Assembly: GCA_028284885.1 (NCBI GenBank)
Contig: JANQQW010000046.1
Coordinates: forward strand, 1-46,007
DNA from: Planctomycetaceae bacterium
GTDB lineage: Bacteria; Planctomycetota; Planctomycetia; Planctomycetales; Planctomycetaceae
DNA length: 46,007 nucleotides
Reading direction: 5' to 3'
Below are positions 1 to 8,614 of the stretch, piece after piece. The notes under the pieces are model-generated. The model worked only from the letters and a program-made list of their open reading frames with translations, ran no database searches and was not told the origin of the DNA. Position 1 is the first letter of the stretch. Each line of letters starts with the position of its first letter. The position numbers and the translations under genes are program-made.

Positions 1-3000
1 CGAACGGGGCTGGAGTGGCAGCCGTCGGCAACGTTCTTCGGTGGGCTGTTCGTCAGCCTCGTCGTCTGCGGTCTCGTGGCGTCGGTCGCGGGCCGGGCCG
101 AGCGTGTCGAACGTCTCGTCGACGAACGGACGGCCGAGTCGACGGCCGCGACACTGCGGCTCACCGAGGTCTTCGAGAGTGCGTTCGACGCGATCGTCGT
201 GATCGGAGTGGACGGCCGTGTGCGGCGATGGAACGCCGCGGCGAAGTCGATCTTCGGGTGGACGGCCGACGACGCCGTCGGAGAGCTGCTCGAGGAACTC
301 GTGGTCCCGGAACGGTACCGCGACGCCCACCGTGCCGGGCTCGCGCGCGTCGTCGGGACGGGGCGGTCGAACCTCCGTGGCCAGCGACTGGAACTGCAGG
401 CGCTCCGTCGGTTCGGGGGCGAGTTCCCGGTCGAGCTGACGATCACCGCGGTCGGCGAGCGAGAGGAGACGGAGTTCACCGCGATCGTCCGCGACGTGAG
501 CGAGCGCGTCGCCCACAACCGCAGCCTCGAGAACGTCACGCGGCAGCTCGAACACATTCTCAACGCAATCGAGGACGGGGTCTTCGGCGTCGACTCCGAG
601 GGACGAACGACGTTCGTGAACCGGTCGGCGGCGGAAATGCTGGGCGTGGCGGCCAGCCGTCTGGTCGGCCGTCGCGTCACCGACCTGTTCGGGCCGGGAG
701 GTGGGGACGGCACGACCGGGCTCGAGGCGATCACGACGACCTACGAGACCGGGGAGGCCGTCCGGTCCGACGGCACCCTGCTCTGCCGGCCCGACGGCAC
801 CTGCTTCCCCGTCAGCCTCTCCAGCAGCCCGATTCGAACGGCGGGCGGGCGCCTCACCGGTGCCGTCGTCGTGTTCCGGGACGTGACGGAACGCGAACGC
901 CTCGTGGCCGACCTCCGTGAACGCAACCGTCGCCTGCAGGTCGTGACCGACGCCCTCCCGGCCTTCGTCGCCTACGTCGACGCAGAGCAGCGGTACCAGT
1001 TCAACAACGCCTACTACGAGAAGGTGTTCGGCGTCGAGCGGGGCGACCTGGTCGGCCGCGACATTCGGGACGTTCTCGGCGACACCTACGAAGAAGTCAG
1101 GCCGACGATCGAGCAGGTCCTAGGCGGGGAGAGGGTACACGTCGAGCGGGCGGTCGTCCTCGGCGACCGGCGACTCCATCTCGCCACGACCTACGTCCCC
1201 GCCCTCGACGACGACGGGAACGTCGTCGGCTTCCACCTGATGGCGGTCGACGTGACCGAGCGGTTCCGCAGCGAGGAACTCGCCCGCGTGCTGTTCGAGC
1301 AGTCCTCCGACGCCCACCTCATCTTCGACGACTCGGGCATCCTCGGCTGCAACAACGCGGCGGTCGAGATGCTGCGGGCGCGGGACAAGGCGGACGTGCT
1401 GAGCCGGCACCCGGCCAAGTTCTCGCCCGAGTTCCAGCCGGACGGTCGCCGGTCGGAAGACAAGGCGAAGGCGATGGACCAGACCGCACGCGACGAGGGC
1501 CATCACCGGTTCGACTGGATCCACACGCGCTTCGACGGCGAGGAGTTCCCGTGCGAGGTGACGCTGACCGCGGTGCTGCTCAGCTCCGGGCCGGCCCTGC
1601 TCGTCGTCTGGCACGACATCTCCGAGCGGTACGCCCACGAGGCGGAGCTCGAACGGCAGCGACAGGAGACACAGCACCTGCTCGACAACCTGCCGGCCTA
1701 CGTCTGGTACAAGTCCGAGGACGACCGGCTGCTGCGGGTGAACCGCAGCGTCTCGGAGGACCTCGGTCGGCCGTACGAGGAGATCGAAGGGCAGTCGGCG
1801 TCCGACTTCTACCCGGACGGGGCCGCCGACACTCGTCGTCGGGACCTCGCGGTGCTCGCGTCCGGCCAGCCCGAGCGGGGCGTCGTCGAGCCACTCGCGA
1901 CCGGCGGCGGGCAGGTCTGGCTGCGGACGGACCGGGTGCCGTTGCCGGACGACTCCGGGCGGCTCTCCCGCCTGCTCGTCGTCTCGACCGACGTGACCGA
2001 CCTCGTCGAGGCGGAACGCGAGTTGCGGATGCGAACCGAGGAGCGGGACCGCTTCTTCAACGGGGCGCACGACATGCTGTGCGTGGCCGGTCTGGACGGC
2101 TACTTCAAGGAGGTGAACCCGGCCTTCGAGCGGGTGCTCGGCTACACCGCCGACGAGATCCGCGCGCGTCCGTTCGTCGAGTTCGTGCACCCCGACGACG
2201 TCGAGTCCACGCTCGCGACGATGGGCCGACTGGCCGACGGAGGGACGATCCTCGACTTCCGCAACCGCTATCGTTGCAAGGACGGCAGCGACCGCTGGCT
2301 GTCGTGGTCGACCGCCGCGCCGGACGAGTTCGGGCGGTTGTTCGCCGCCGCCCGGGACATCACCGAACTCCGACGGACCGAGGAGGAGCGCGACCGCTTC
2401 TTCCACGTGGCACTGGAGTCGATGTGCATCTGCGGCGTGGACGGGAACTTCGTCCGCGTCAACCCGGCACTGCAGCGCACCCTCGGATACTCCGAGGAGG
2501 AGTTGATGTCGCGGCCGTACCTCGAGTTCGTCCACCCCGACGACCGCCAGTCGACCGGCGAGGCGGTCGCACGCGTCGCAGCGGGCGAGGACGTCGTCGA
2601 CTTCCGGAACCGTTGTGTCCGGAAGGACGGCGACGTTCGCTGGCTCTCGTGGTCGGCCACGGCGGCGAACGAGGCCGACCGCTTCTTCGCGGCGGGACGC
2701 GACGTGACGGACGAGATCGCCTCGGCGCGGCACCTCGCCGAGAAGTCCGAGGAACTCGCCCGGAGTAACGAGGACCTCGACCAGTTCGCGTACGTCGCCT
2801 CGCACGACCTCCGGTCGCCGTTGCGGGGCGTGTCGAACCTCGCCGAGTGGATCGAGGAGGACGCCGGCCACCTGCTGCCCGAGCCCTCCAGGGAACACTT
2901 GCGGCTGATGCGGCGGCAGTGCCGCCGCATGGACGGACTGTTGAACGGGCTGCTCGAGTACTCGCGGGCCGGCCGCAGGAAGTACCGCGTCGAACGAGTC

Positions 3001-3474
3001 GACGTCGGCGACCTCCTGTCGGAAGTCGTCGCGCTGCTGAACCTGCCGGAGGGGTTCCGGGTCGAGTGGCCGGACGACCCGCCGTCGCTGACGACGGAGC
3101 GGTCGCCGCTCGTCCGCGTGTTCCTGAACGTCGTCGGGAACGCCTTCAAGCACCACGACCGTTCCGACGGGCTTGTCAGGATCGACTGGACCGTGCTCGA
3201 CGAGTACGTCGAGTTCCAGGTCGACGACGACGGGCCGGGCATCGCGCCGGAGTTCCGCGAGCGGGTCTTCGAGATGTTCCAGACGCTCCGCCCCAAGGAC
3301 GAGGTCGAATCGAGCGGAATGGGACTGGCGATCGTGCAGCGTCTGTTGCAACATCAGGGCTCGACCGTTCGCGTCGAGACCTCCCCGTCGGGGGGGTGTC
3401 GGTTCGTGTTCCGCTGGCCGAGGACGGCCGTGCGGGCCGAGACCGACGAGCCCACAGGAGCCCCGTCGCCATGA
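1..3474 (+). CDS. Multi-PAS membrane sensor histidine kinase, 5'-truncated by window edge
   Basis: The frame is open from base 1, so the true start lies left of the window; a GTG at 76 falls inside a membrane helix and is not a credible start. Counting codons from base 1, a hydrophobic segment spans about 10-29 and is followed by a charged helix ending in ERTAES, the usual layout after a periplasmic CHASE domain. Seven PAS domains follow (about 55-165, 183-290, 312-420, 428-545, 560-670, 683-790, 797-905). The HisKA dimerisation helix has the phospho-acceptor in VASHDLRSPL (His935). The HATPase domain (about 1020-1140) shows an N box (NVVGNAFKHH), DDDGPGI and GMGLAI. It should sense several cytoplasmic signals and phosphorylate the response regulator encoded next, whose ATG overlaps this stop (ATGA). 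The ligands of the PAS domains cannot be told from sequence. Confidence 0.93.
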   Translation, partial: RTGLEWQPSATFFGGLFVSLVVCGLVASVAGRAERVERLVDERTAESTAATLRLTEVFESAFDAIVVIGVDGRVRRWNAAAKSIFGWTADDAVGELLEELVVPERYRDAHRAGLARVVGTGRSNLRGQRLELQALRRFGGEFPVELTITAVGEREETEFTAIVRDVSERVAHNRSLENVTRQLEHILNAIEDGVFGVDSEGRTTFVNRSAAEMLGVAASRLVGRRVTDLFGPGGGDGTTGLEAITTTYETGEAVRSDGTLLCRPDGTCFPVSLSSSPIRTAGGRLTGAVVVFRDVTERERLVADLRERNRRLQVVTDALPAFVAYVDAEQRYQFNNAYYEKVFGVERGDLVGRDIRDVLGDTYEEVRPTIEQVLGGERVHVERAVVLGDRRLHLATTYVPALDDDGNVVGFHLMAVDVTERFRSEELARVLFEQSSDAHLIFDDSGILGCNNAAVEMLRARDKADVLSRHPAKFSPEFQPDGRRSEDKAKAMDQTARDEGHHRFDWIHTRFDGEEFPCEVTLTAVLLSSGPALLVVWHDISERYAHEAELERQRQETQHLLDNLPAYVWYKSEDDRLLRVNRSVSEDLGRPYEEIEGQSASDFYPDGAADTRRRDLAVLASGQPERGVVEPLATGGGQVWLRTDRVPLPDDSGRLSRLLVVSTDVTDLVEAERELRMRTEERDRFFNGAHDMLCVAGLDGYFKEVNPAFERVLGYTADEIRARPFVEFVHPDDVESTLATMGRLADGGTILDFRNRYRCKDGSDRWLSWSTAAPDEFGRLFAAARDITELRRTEEERDRFFHVALESMCICGVDGNFVRVNPALQRTLGYSEEELMSRPYLEFVHPDDRQSTGEAVARVAAGEDVVDFRNRCVRKDGDVRWLSWSATAANEADRFFAAGRDVTDEIASARHLAEKSEELARSNEDLDQFAYVASHDLRSPLRGVSNLAEWIEEDAGHLLPEPSREHLRLMRRQCRRMDGLLNGLLEYSRAGRRKYRVERVDVGDLLSEVVALLNLPEGFRVEWPDDPPSLTTERSPLVRVFLNVVGNAFKHHDRSDGLVRIDWTVLDEYVEFQVDDDGPGIAPEFRERVFEMFQTLRPKDEVESSGMGLAIVQRLLQHQGSTVRVETSPSGGCRFVFRWPRTAVRAETDEPTGAPSP

Positions 3475-3911
3475 GTACCCGCGAGTCCGTGCACGTCCTG
3501 CTCGTCGAGGACGACGAGATCGACATCGAGTCCATGCGGCGGACGCTCTCGCGGCACCGCGTCCGCAACCCGCTGACGGTGGCCCGGGACGGCGTCGAGG
3601 CGCTCGAGTTCCTGCGGGGCGAGAACGGCCGCGAGCGGATTCCCTCGCCGTTCTGCGTCCTCCTCGACCTGAACCTGCCCCGGATGAGCGGGCTGGAACT
3701 GCTCGAGGAGATCCGCAGCGACCCCGCGCTCAAGGGGACGGTCGTGTTCGTCATGTCGAGTTCGGAGGACGACCGCGACGTGTTGAAGGCCTACGAGCAC
3801 CACGTGGCCGGCTACATCGTCAAACAGAACGCCGGCCGGTTGTTCACGGGGGTCGTGGAGATGCTCGACCGCTACTGGCAGGTCGTCCACATACCGGAGT
3901 CGTCCGCGTGA
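3471..3911 (+). CDS. Single-domain response regulator, Rcp1-like
   Basis: This 146-residue protein is a lone receiver (REC) domain with no output domain. The acidic pocket is seen in LLVEDDEID, the phospho-acceptor is Asp66 in LLDLNLPRMSG, and the conserved Lys is in YIVKQN. Stand-alone receivers with the LNLPRMSG pattern usually sit beside phytochrome-type or multi-PAS kinases, as here. The ATG overlaps the TGA of the upstream kinase by ATGA, and the stop overlaps the GTG of the next gene, so the three genes are probably translationally coupled. It likely passes phosphate or binds a partner protein, since it has no DNA-binding domain. Confidence 0.93.
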   Translation: MSTRESVHVLLVEDDEIDIESMRRTLSRHRVRNPLTVARDGVEALEFLRGENGRERIPSPFCVLLDLNLPRMSGLELLEEIRSDPALKGTVVFVMSSSEDDRDVLKAYEHHVAGYIVKQNAGRLFTGVVEMLDRYWQVVHIPESSA

Positions 3912-4972
3912 GTGCCGGCCGGGCCAGCCTGCTCGTCGTGGAGGACGACCAAGTCGACCGACAGCGTGCGCGGCGGCTGTTGGGGGACGAGTACGAGGTG
4001 GTCGAGGCGTCGACGGGGGGCGAGGCGCTGGTCCTCGTCGAGTCGCGGACGTTCGACTGTGCCCTCGTCGACTACCGGCTGCCCGACCTCGACGGACTCG
4101 AGGTGCTAGAGGAACTGGCCGCCCGGAGCGTTCCGGTCGTGATGTTGACCGGGCAGGGAGACGAGGAGACCGCCGTTCGTGCGATGCAGGCCGGGGCGAA
4201 GGACTACATCGCGAAGGACCGGATCACCCGGGAGTCTCTCGGGCAGGCCGTCTGGCGAGCGATCGAGAGCGGCCGCCTCGAAGGGCGCATCGCCGAGGCC
4301 CGGCGTGACCTGGAGGACTTCGTGGCGGTCGTCGCACACGACGTGCGGTCGCCGGTCGCGACGATCATCAGCCTCACCGAGTCGGTGCTCGAGACGGCCA
4401 AGGACCGTCTGGGCGACACCGAGCGCCGATTCCTCCGCAGCTGCGTCGGCGTCGGCGAGGACCTCTGCCTGCTCGTCGAGAGGCTCGGGGAGTACACGCA
4501 CACCGGCCGAGGCGACTCCGACTTCACCGAGGTCGATCTCGGCGAGGTCGCGTCGTCCGTCGTCGGTCGCCTGACGGAGTCGATCCGGCAGGCCGAGGCG
4601 ACGGTCGAGTTCGCCGACCTCCCGACGGTGCGGGGATCGCGCGCCGGCCTCAGCCAACTTCTGCAGAACCTGGTCTCGAACTCGCTGAAGTTCTGCGAGG
4701 GACGCCGGCCACGTGTCGAGATCACGGCTCGCGAGGAACCTGGCGAGTGCGTCGTCTCCGTCCGCGACAACGGGATCGGCGTACCGGAGGCCGAGCGTCG
4801 GTCGATCTTCGCCCCACTCAAGCGGCTCCACGCACGGGAGCGGTTCCGCGGGTCGGGCCTCGGCCTCGCCATCTGCTCGCGGATCGTCGAACAGCACGGC
4901 GGGCGCGTCTGGGTCGAACCGGCACGGGGTGGCGGAAGCGTGTTCTCGTTCTCGCTGCCGCGTCAGGACTGA
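3908..4972 (+). CDS. Hybrid receiver - histidine kinase
   Basis: The GTG at 3908 overlaps the previous stop (GTGA) and gives 354 residues. An N-terminal receiver domain (about 5-120) begins with LLVVEDDQVD, has its phospho-acceptor Asp in CALVDYRLPD, and has the conserved Lys in YIAKDR. A HisKA segment follows with the phospho-His at 144 in VVAHDVRSP, then a HATPase domain with N box (NLVSNSLKF), RDNGIGVP and GSGLGLAI. The order REC-HisKA-HATPase, without PAS or membrane segments, suggests a cytoplasmic kinase whose activity is set by phosphorylation of its own receiver, probably by the multi-PAS kinase upstream. No other transmitter or output domain is present. Confidence 0.93.
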   Translation: MSAGRASLLVVEDDQVDRQRARRLLGDEYEVVEASTGGEALVLVESRTFDCALVDYRLPDLDGLEVLEELAARSVPVVMLTGQGDEETAVRAMQAGAKDYIAKDRITRESLGQAVWRAIESGRLEGRIAEARRDLEDFVAVVAHDVRSPVATIISLTESVLETAKDRLGDTERRFLRSCVGVGEDLCLLVERLGEYTHTGRGDSDFTEVDLGEVASSVVGRLTESIRQAEATVEFADLPTVRGSRAGLSQLLQNLVSNSLKFCEGRRPRVEITAREEPGECVVSVRDNGIGVPEAERRSIFAPLKRLHARERFRGSGLGLAICSRIVEQHGGRVWVEPARGGGSVFSFSLPRQD

Positions 4973-4991
4973 ACTCCAACAGTTCAGTCCT
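4965..4991. terminator. Perfect inverted repeat between convergent genes
   Basis: An 11-bp arm (AGGACTGAACT) is repeated exactly in inverted form after a 5-base loop. The left arm contains the TGA of the hybrid kinase (4970-4972) and the right arm contains the stop of the minus-strand gene (4984-4986). It probably protects or ends both convergent transcripts. There is no T-tract on either side, so it is not a classical intrinsic terminator. Confidence 0.6.
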
Positions 4992-6231
4992 CCCGGAGCT
5001 CGTCGACGAGGACGCGGAGGAAGGGCTCCACGTCGGTGACGAGGCCGACCGTCTGGAACGTGCCTCGGTCGGCGAGCTTGGTGACGGTGGCCGGGTTGAT
5101 GTCGACGCAGACGACCTTCACGCGCGCCGGAAGCAGGTTGCCGACCGCGATCGAGTGCAACGTCGTCGCGATCATCAGGGCGAACGTGACTCCCTCGACC
5201 ATCTCCCGCATTCGTCGCTGGGCCTCGACCGCGTCGGTCACCACGTCCGGCAGCGGCCCGTCGTCGCGGATGCTGCCGGCGAGCAGGAACGGGACGTCGT
5301 GCCGGACGCACTCGTACATGATGCCGGAGGTGAGGTCGCCGCTCTCGACGGCGGCTCGAATCCCACCCAGTCGGCGGACGCGGTTGATCGAGCGGAGGTG
5401 GTGCTCGTGCCCCTCCTCGATCGACCCGCCGTGCGACATGCTGATGCCGAGGCTGGTGTCGAAGAACGACTGCTCGACGTCGTGGGTGGCGAGCGCGTTG
5501 CCGGCGAAGAGGACGTTCACGAACCCGCTGCGGATCAGCGAGCTGAAGTGGTCCCGACTGCCGGTGTGCACGACGGCCGGCCCGGCGACGACGAGAATGC
5601 GACCGTCCCCCTCGCGGGCTCTCTTCATCGCGTTGGCGATCTCGCGAACCGTCACCCCCTTCGGTTTCTCGCTGGAGACGGTGCTGTTCATGAACCCGAA
5701 CGCCCCGTGGGCCGTCCGGTCCCGCCCCTGTGGCCGGACACGCGTTCCGTTCCGGCCGACGACGACCATCATCCCCTTGGCGACGTCCGACATCGGCACG
5801 CACCGCGCGGTCAGCGGGTCGGTCTCGACGACGACGCCACAGTCCATCTCCTGCCGGCCGACCGGGATCCAGGCTCCGTCGATCCGGATCTCGGTCTCCT
5901 CGTTCGTGGTCGCGTAGAAGCCCTCGGGGAAGGCGCCGTCCATGTCGGCCTCGACGAGGCGGCAGTCCCGTTCGTCGACCGGGTTCGCCCCGTGTTGGCC
6001 GATCGCCGTCAGGATCTCGTCGAGCCGCTCGGCGGTGTCGGCCTCGACGACGAGTTCCGCGCGGCTCGCGTCCGTCCGCTGGTGGCCAACCTGGACGTCG
6101 TCGATCTCGAATCGTCCGCCGAGCTGGATGATCTCGTCGAGCACCTTCGGCAGGATCAGGCTGTCGATGATGTGCCCCTCGATCGCCACCCGTTCCGTGT
6201 ACGTCGCGGGATTTCCTGCGGCACTCGACAT
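4984..6231 (-). CDS. Ornithine cyclodeaminase, archaeal AgrE/ArgZ type (LOR/SDH family, TIGR00300)
   Basis: The 415-residue product matches the TIGR00300 / LOR-SDH family. Its members correspond to the C-terminal ornithine cyclodeaminase domain of cyanobacterial AgrE/ArgZ and to the stand-alone NAD-dependent enzyme of methanogens, which turns ornithine into proline and ammonia. Seen directly are the N-terminal GHIIDSLILPKVLDEI segment, a central MMVVVGRNGTRVRP block, VVAGPAVVHTG, and a late Rossmann-like stretch KVVCVDINPATVTKLADRG. The N-terminal arginine dihydrolase domain of the cyanobacterial fusions is absent. The ATG at 6231 is the first good start. The gene converges on the kinase operon and shares the inverted repeat at 4965-4991. 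The precise substrate is inferred from the family. Confidence 0.82.
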   Translation of the reverse strand: MSSAAGNPATYTERVAIEGHIIDSLILPKVLDEIIQLGGRFEIDDVQVGHQRTDASRAELVVEADTAERLDEILTAIGQHGANPVDERDCRLVEADMDGAFPEGFYATTNEETEIRIDGAWIPVGRQEMDCGVVVETDPLTARCVPMSDVAKGMMVVVGRNGTRVRPQGRDRTAHGAFGFMNSTVSSEKPKGVTVREIANAMKRAREGDGRILVVAGPAVVHTGSRDHFSSLIRSGFVNVLFAGNALATHDVEQSFFDTSLGISMSHGGSIEEGHEHHLRSINRVRRLGGIRAAVESGDLTSGIMYECVRHDVPFLLAGSIRDDGPLPDVVTDAVEAQRRMREMVEGVTFALMIATTLHSIAVGNLLPARVKVVCVDINPATVTKLADRGTFQTVGLVTDVEPFLRVLVDELRED

Positions 6232-6394
6232 CGCTCAACCTCGAAACGAGACGAACAGGGTCGTGGCGGGGGATTCGGCCGACCGCTCCGGATCGATGAT
6301 AGGAGCCGCAAGTCGAGCTGACGAGACGAGTTCTCGCGACAGCCGGCCGCGGAACCGGTCGTTCGCTTCGAGCGGCCCGAGAGCGAAAACCCGT

Positions 6395-6423
6395 TTGTGG
6401 GGCCGCACTTGCGAAACTAGACT
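6395..6423 (+). promoter_or_regulatory. Candidate sigma-70 promoter for the Gfo/Idh-dusB pair
   Basis: TTGTGG and TAGACT are separated by 17 bases. Transcription would begin near 6430, which leaves only a few bases before the GTG at 6436 but about 60 before the GTG at 6490, favouring the later start. Confidence 0.4.
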
Positions 6424-6489
6424 ACGGACCTTGGAGTGGCCCGGCTCGACCGGGTCCCCCCCCACCCCTCGCGAAGCGAACCGCTCAAC

Positions 6490-7425
6490 GTGATCCGCGT
6501 CGGACTGATCGGCCTCGGCGACGACTGGGACGTGTTTCGCGCTGCGCTCGACCGCTCCCGCGAGCGCGTCCGCGTCGTGGCCGTCCACGACGCCGTCGCC
6601 GCCATCGGCCGAGTGACGGCCGAGGAGTTGTCGGCCACGCACTTCGACGGCATCCGAGTCCTCGTCGAGAGCCCCAAGGTCGATGCCGTCTTCGTGAACG
6701 ACCTCGGCCCGCTCGGCCTGTCCGCCATCCGGCTGGCGAGTTCGTCGGGGAAGCCGGTGCTCGTGCGGCCGCAGCTGGTCGGCAGTGGGAACGACCTTCG
6801 CGGACTCGCCACGCAGGCCCGGGAGTCGAGTCGCCTGCTCGTCCCGGCGCTCGGGCATCGCTACTCCCCGTCGACCGGTCGGCTCCGCGAACTGACGGCC
6901 ACGACACTCGGGCATCCGCGCCGCGTGCGCGTGGACGTGTCCGGCGCGAACCCGCTGCGGCTGGCGGAGGTCTGCGACTGGTGCGTCTACGTGCTGCAGG
7001 CGACCCCTGTCCTCGTTCGTGCCGAGCCTCTCAACGGCCAAGTGCCGGAGAACCTGGACGACTGCCGAATCGAGATCGAGTTCGCCACGCGGAGGCGTTC
7101 GGTGTTCGCCACCTTGGAACCCGGGAACGGCAATACGGCCCCCGGCACGGCGTCGGTCACGTGCGAGAACGGCTCCGTCGAGGTGGAGACGCCCCGGCGG
7201 CTGTTCTGGCGGGGCCGCAACGGTTCGCGGGTGGCGGAGAACCTCGACGACGAGCGGGCCGAGACGGACGTGATGCTCGACCAGTTCTGCCGTCGCGTCG
7301 TCGGCGGACTCGTCCCGGTTCCGGACTTCGAGGATCTCGGGCGGGCCCTCGACGTCTGCCGGGCGGCGGAACTCAGCCGTCAGTCGGGGGAAGCGGTCCC
7401 GGTCGAGGGTGAGACCTGCGGATGA
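6490..7425 (+). CDS. Gfo/Idh/MocA-like oxidoreductase, divergent
   Basis: Starting at the GTG at 6490 the product has 311 residues and opens directly with the beta-strand IRVGLIGLGDDW, a Rossmann dinucleotide-binding turn typical of the Gfo/Idh/MocA family. A GTG at 6436 would add an 18-residue tail lacking the usual look of this family. The second strand is RVRVVAVHD, and SSGKPVLVRPQ corresponds to the family's EKP-type strand, but the usual E-K-P is replaced by VRP. The C-terminal half is a weak match to the substrate domain. Together with the short length this suggests a specialised or non-canonical member. The stop overlaps the ATG of dusB (ATGA), so the two are probably cotranscribed. 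The substrate is unknown. Confidence 0.7.
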   Translation: MIRVGLIGLGDDWDVFRAALDRSRERVRVVAVHDAVAAIGRVTAEELSATHFDGIRVLVESPKVDAVFVNDLGPLGLSAIRLASSSGKPVLVRPQLVGSGNDLRGLATQARESSRLLVPALGHRYSPSTGRLRELTATTLGHPRRVRVDVSGANPLRLAEVCDWCVYVLQATPVLVRAEPLNGQVPENLDDCRIEIEFATRRRSVFATLEPGNGNTAPGTASVTCENGSVEVETPRRLFWRGRNGSRVAENLDDERAETDVMLDQFCRRVVGGLVPVPDFEDLGRALDVCRAAELSRQSGEAVPVEGETCG

Positions 7426-8531
7426 CCGCCGACGCCGAACGACACGAGATCGTCTACGAGCATCCCCGGCCCGAAACGCGGCCGCCGATCGCCTACGGTC
7501 CGCTCCGACTGGAGACGAGGTACCTTCTCTCGCCGCTCGCCGGGTACACCAACCTCCCGTTCCGCCGGATCGTCCGTGAGCTCGGCGGCGTCGGCCTCGC
7601 GACGACCGACCTCGTCAACGCGAAGGGCCTGCTCCGCGGCAACCGTCGGTCGCTGCAGTTGATCGAGACCTGTCCCGAGGACTCGCCGTTCGCCGTCCAG
7701 ATCTTCGGGAGCGACCCGCACGACATGTGCGAGGCGGCCCGTCTGCTGGAGGCCCGCGGCGTGCACTCGGTGGACGTCAACATGGGCTGCCCGGTCGCCC
7801 GCATCACCAAGGGGGGCAGCGGAGCCAGCATGATGTGCCGGGCCGACGAGACCGTCTCGCTCGTCGCGAGGCTCGTCGAGTCCGTCCGCATCCCCGTCAC
7901 CGTGAAGATGCGGCTCGGCTGGGACAGCACGCAGATCACGGCTCCGGACTTCGCCCGCGAGTTCGAGCAGGCCGGCGTCGCGGCGATCGCGATCCACGGG
8001 CGGACCCGCGAACAGGGCTTCTCCGGCACGGTCGACCTGGACGGCATCCGCCGCGTCGTGGAGGCGGTCGAGCGGGTCCCCGTCGTCGGCAACGGTGACG
8101 TCCGCACGATTCCCGACGCCGCCCGGATGCTCCGCGTGACGGGCTGCGACGCCGTCTCCGTCGGCCGCGGCGCACTCGCGAATCCGTGGATCTTCCGGCA
8201 ACTCGACGAGTGGGAGCGGACGGGCCGCTACCGGCCGCCGGGCACGTTCGAGGACCGCCTCGGCCTGATGATGCGACAGTTCGGCTACCTCGAGGAACGT
8301 TACGGCGAGCGAAACGCGATCGTGATGTTTCGCAAGATGGGCCACTGGTACCTGAAGGGCATGCGGGTCAAGCCGGCCCTGCGACACCGGTTCCAGCTCG
8401 CGAAGACGCGTGCCGAGTTCGACGCAGCCCTCGACGAGATCTGCGAGGCCGGACCGATCGGCGGTTCCCGCACGGGGCTGCTGCCCGACATGTACGTCCC
8501 CGTCCCGTCCGGCCCGGTCGAGCGGTGGTGA
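7422..8531 (+). CDS. dusB: tRNA-dihydrouridine synthase, DusB type
   Basis: An FMN-dependent TIM-barrel enzyme that reduces uridines in the tRNA D-loop. The 369-residue product shows LSPLAGYTNLPFRR at the N-terminus of the barrel, then VDVNMGCPVARI with the catalytic Cys123. KMRLGW follows, then IHGRTREQGFSG and VVGNGDVRTI, and GRGALANPWIF contributes to the FMN phosphate site. A C-terminal helical domain that contacts tRNA follows. There is an N-terminal extension of about 30 residues before the barrel compared with Escherichia coli DusB. The gene starts inside the stop of the Gfo/Idh-like gene. DusB-class assignment is by overall similarity. Confidence 0.93.
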   Translation: MTADAERHEIVYEHPRPETRPPIAYGPLRLETRYLLSPLAGYTNLPFRRIVRELGGVGLATTDLVNAKGLLRGNRRSLQLIETCPEDSPFAVQIFGSDPHDMCEAARLLEARGVHSVDVNMGCPVARITKGGSGASMMCRADETVSLVARLVESVRIPVTVKMRLGWDSTQITAPDFAREFEQAGVAAIAIHGRTREQGFSGTVDLDGIRRVVEAVERVPVVGNGDVRTIPDAARMLRVTGCDAVSVGRGALANPWIFRQLDEWERTGRYRPPGTFEDRLGLMMRQFGYLEERYGERNAIVMFRKMGHWYLKGMRVKPALRHRFQLAKTRAEFDAALDEICEAGPIGGSRTGLLPDMYVPVPSGPVERW

Positions 8532-8614
8532 CCCGGTTCGGTCGGTTGCCGAATCCGCTCGCCCTCGACGATGATCCATAGAGTCGATTCCGCGTCACGG
8601 AGAGCCCTCACCCG

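Noticed and set aside
4106..6238. A 710-codon minus-strand frame over the hybrid kinase and cyclodeaminase genes
   Set aside because: It is an out-of-frame shadow, low in complexity (Arg/Gly/Pro/Asp-rich), and crosses the stop-codon inverted repeat.
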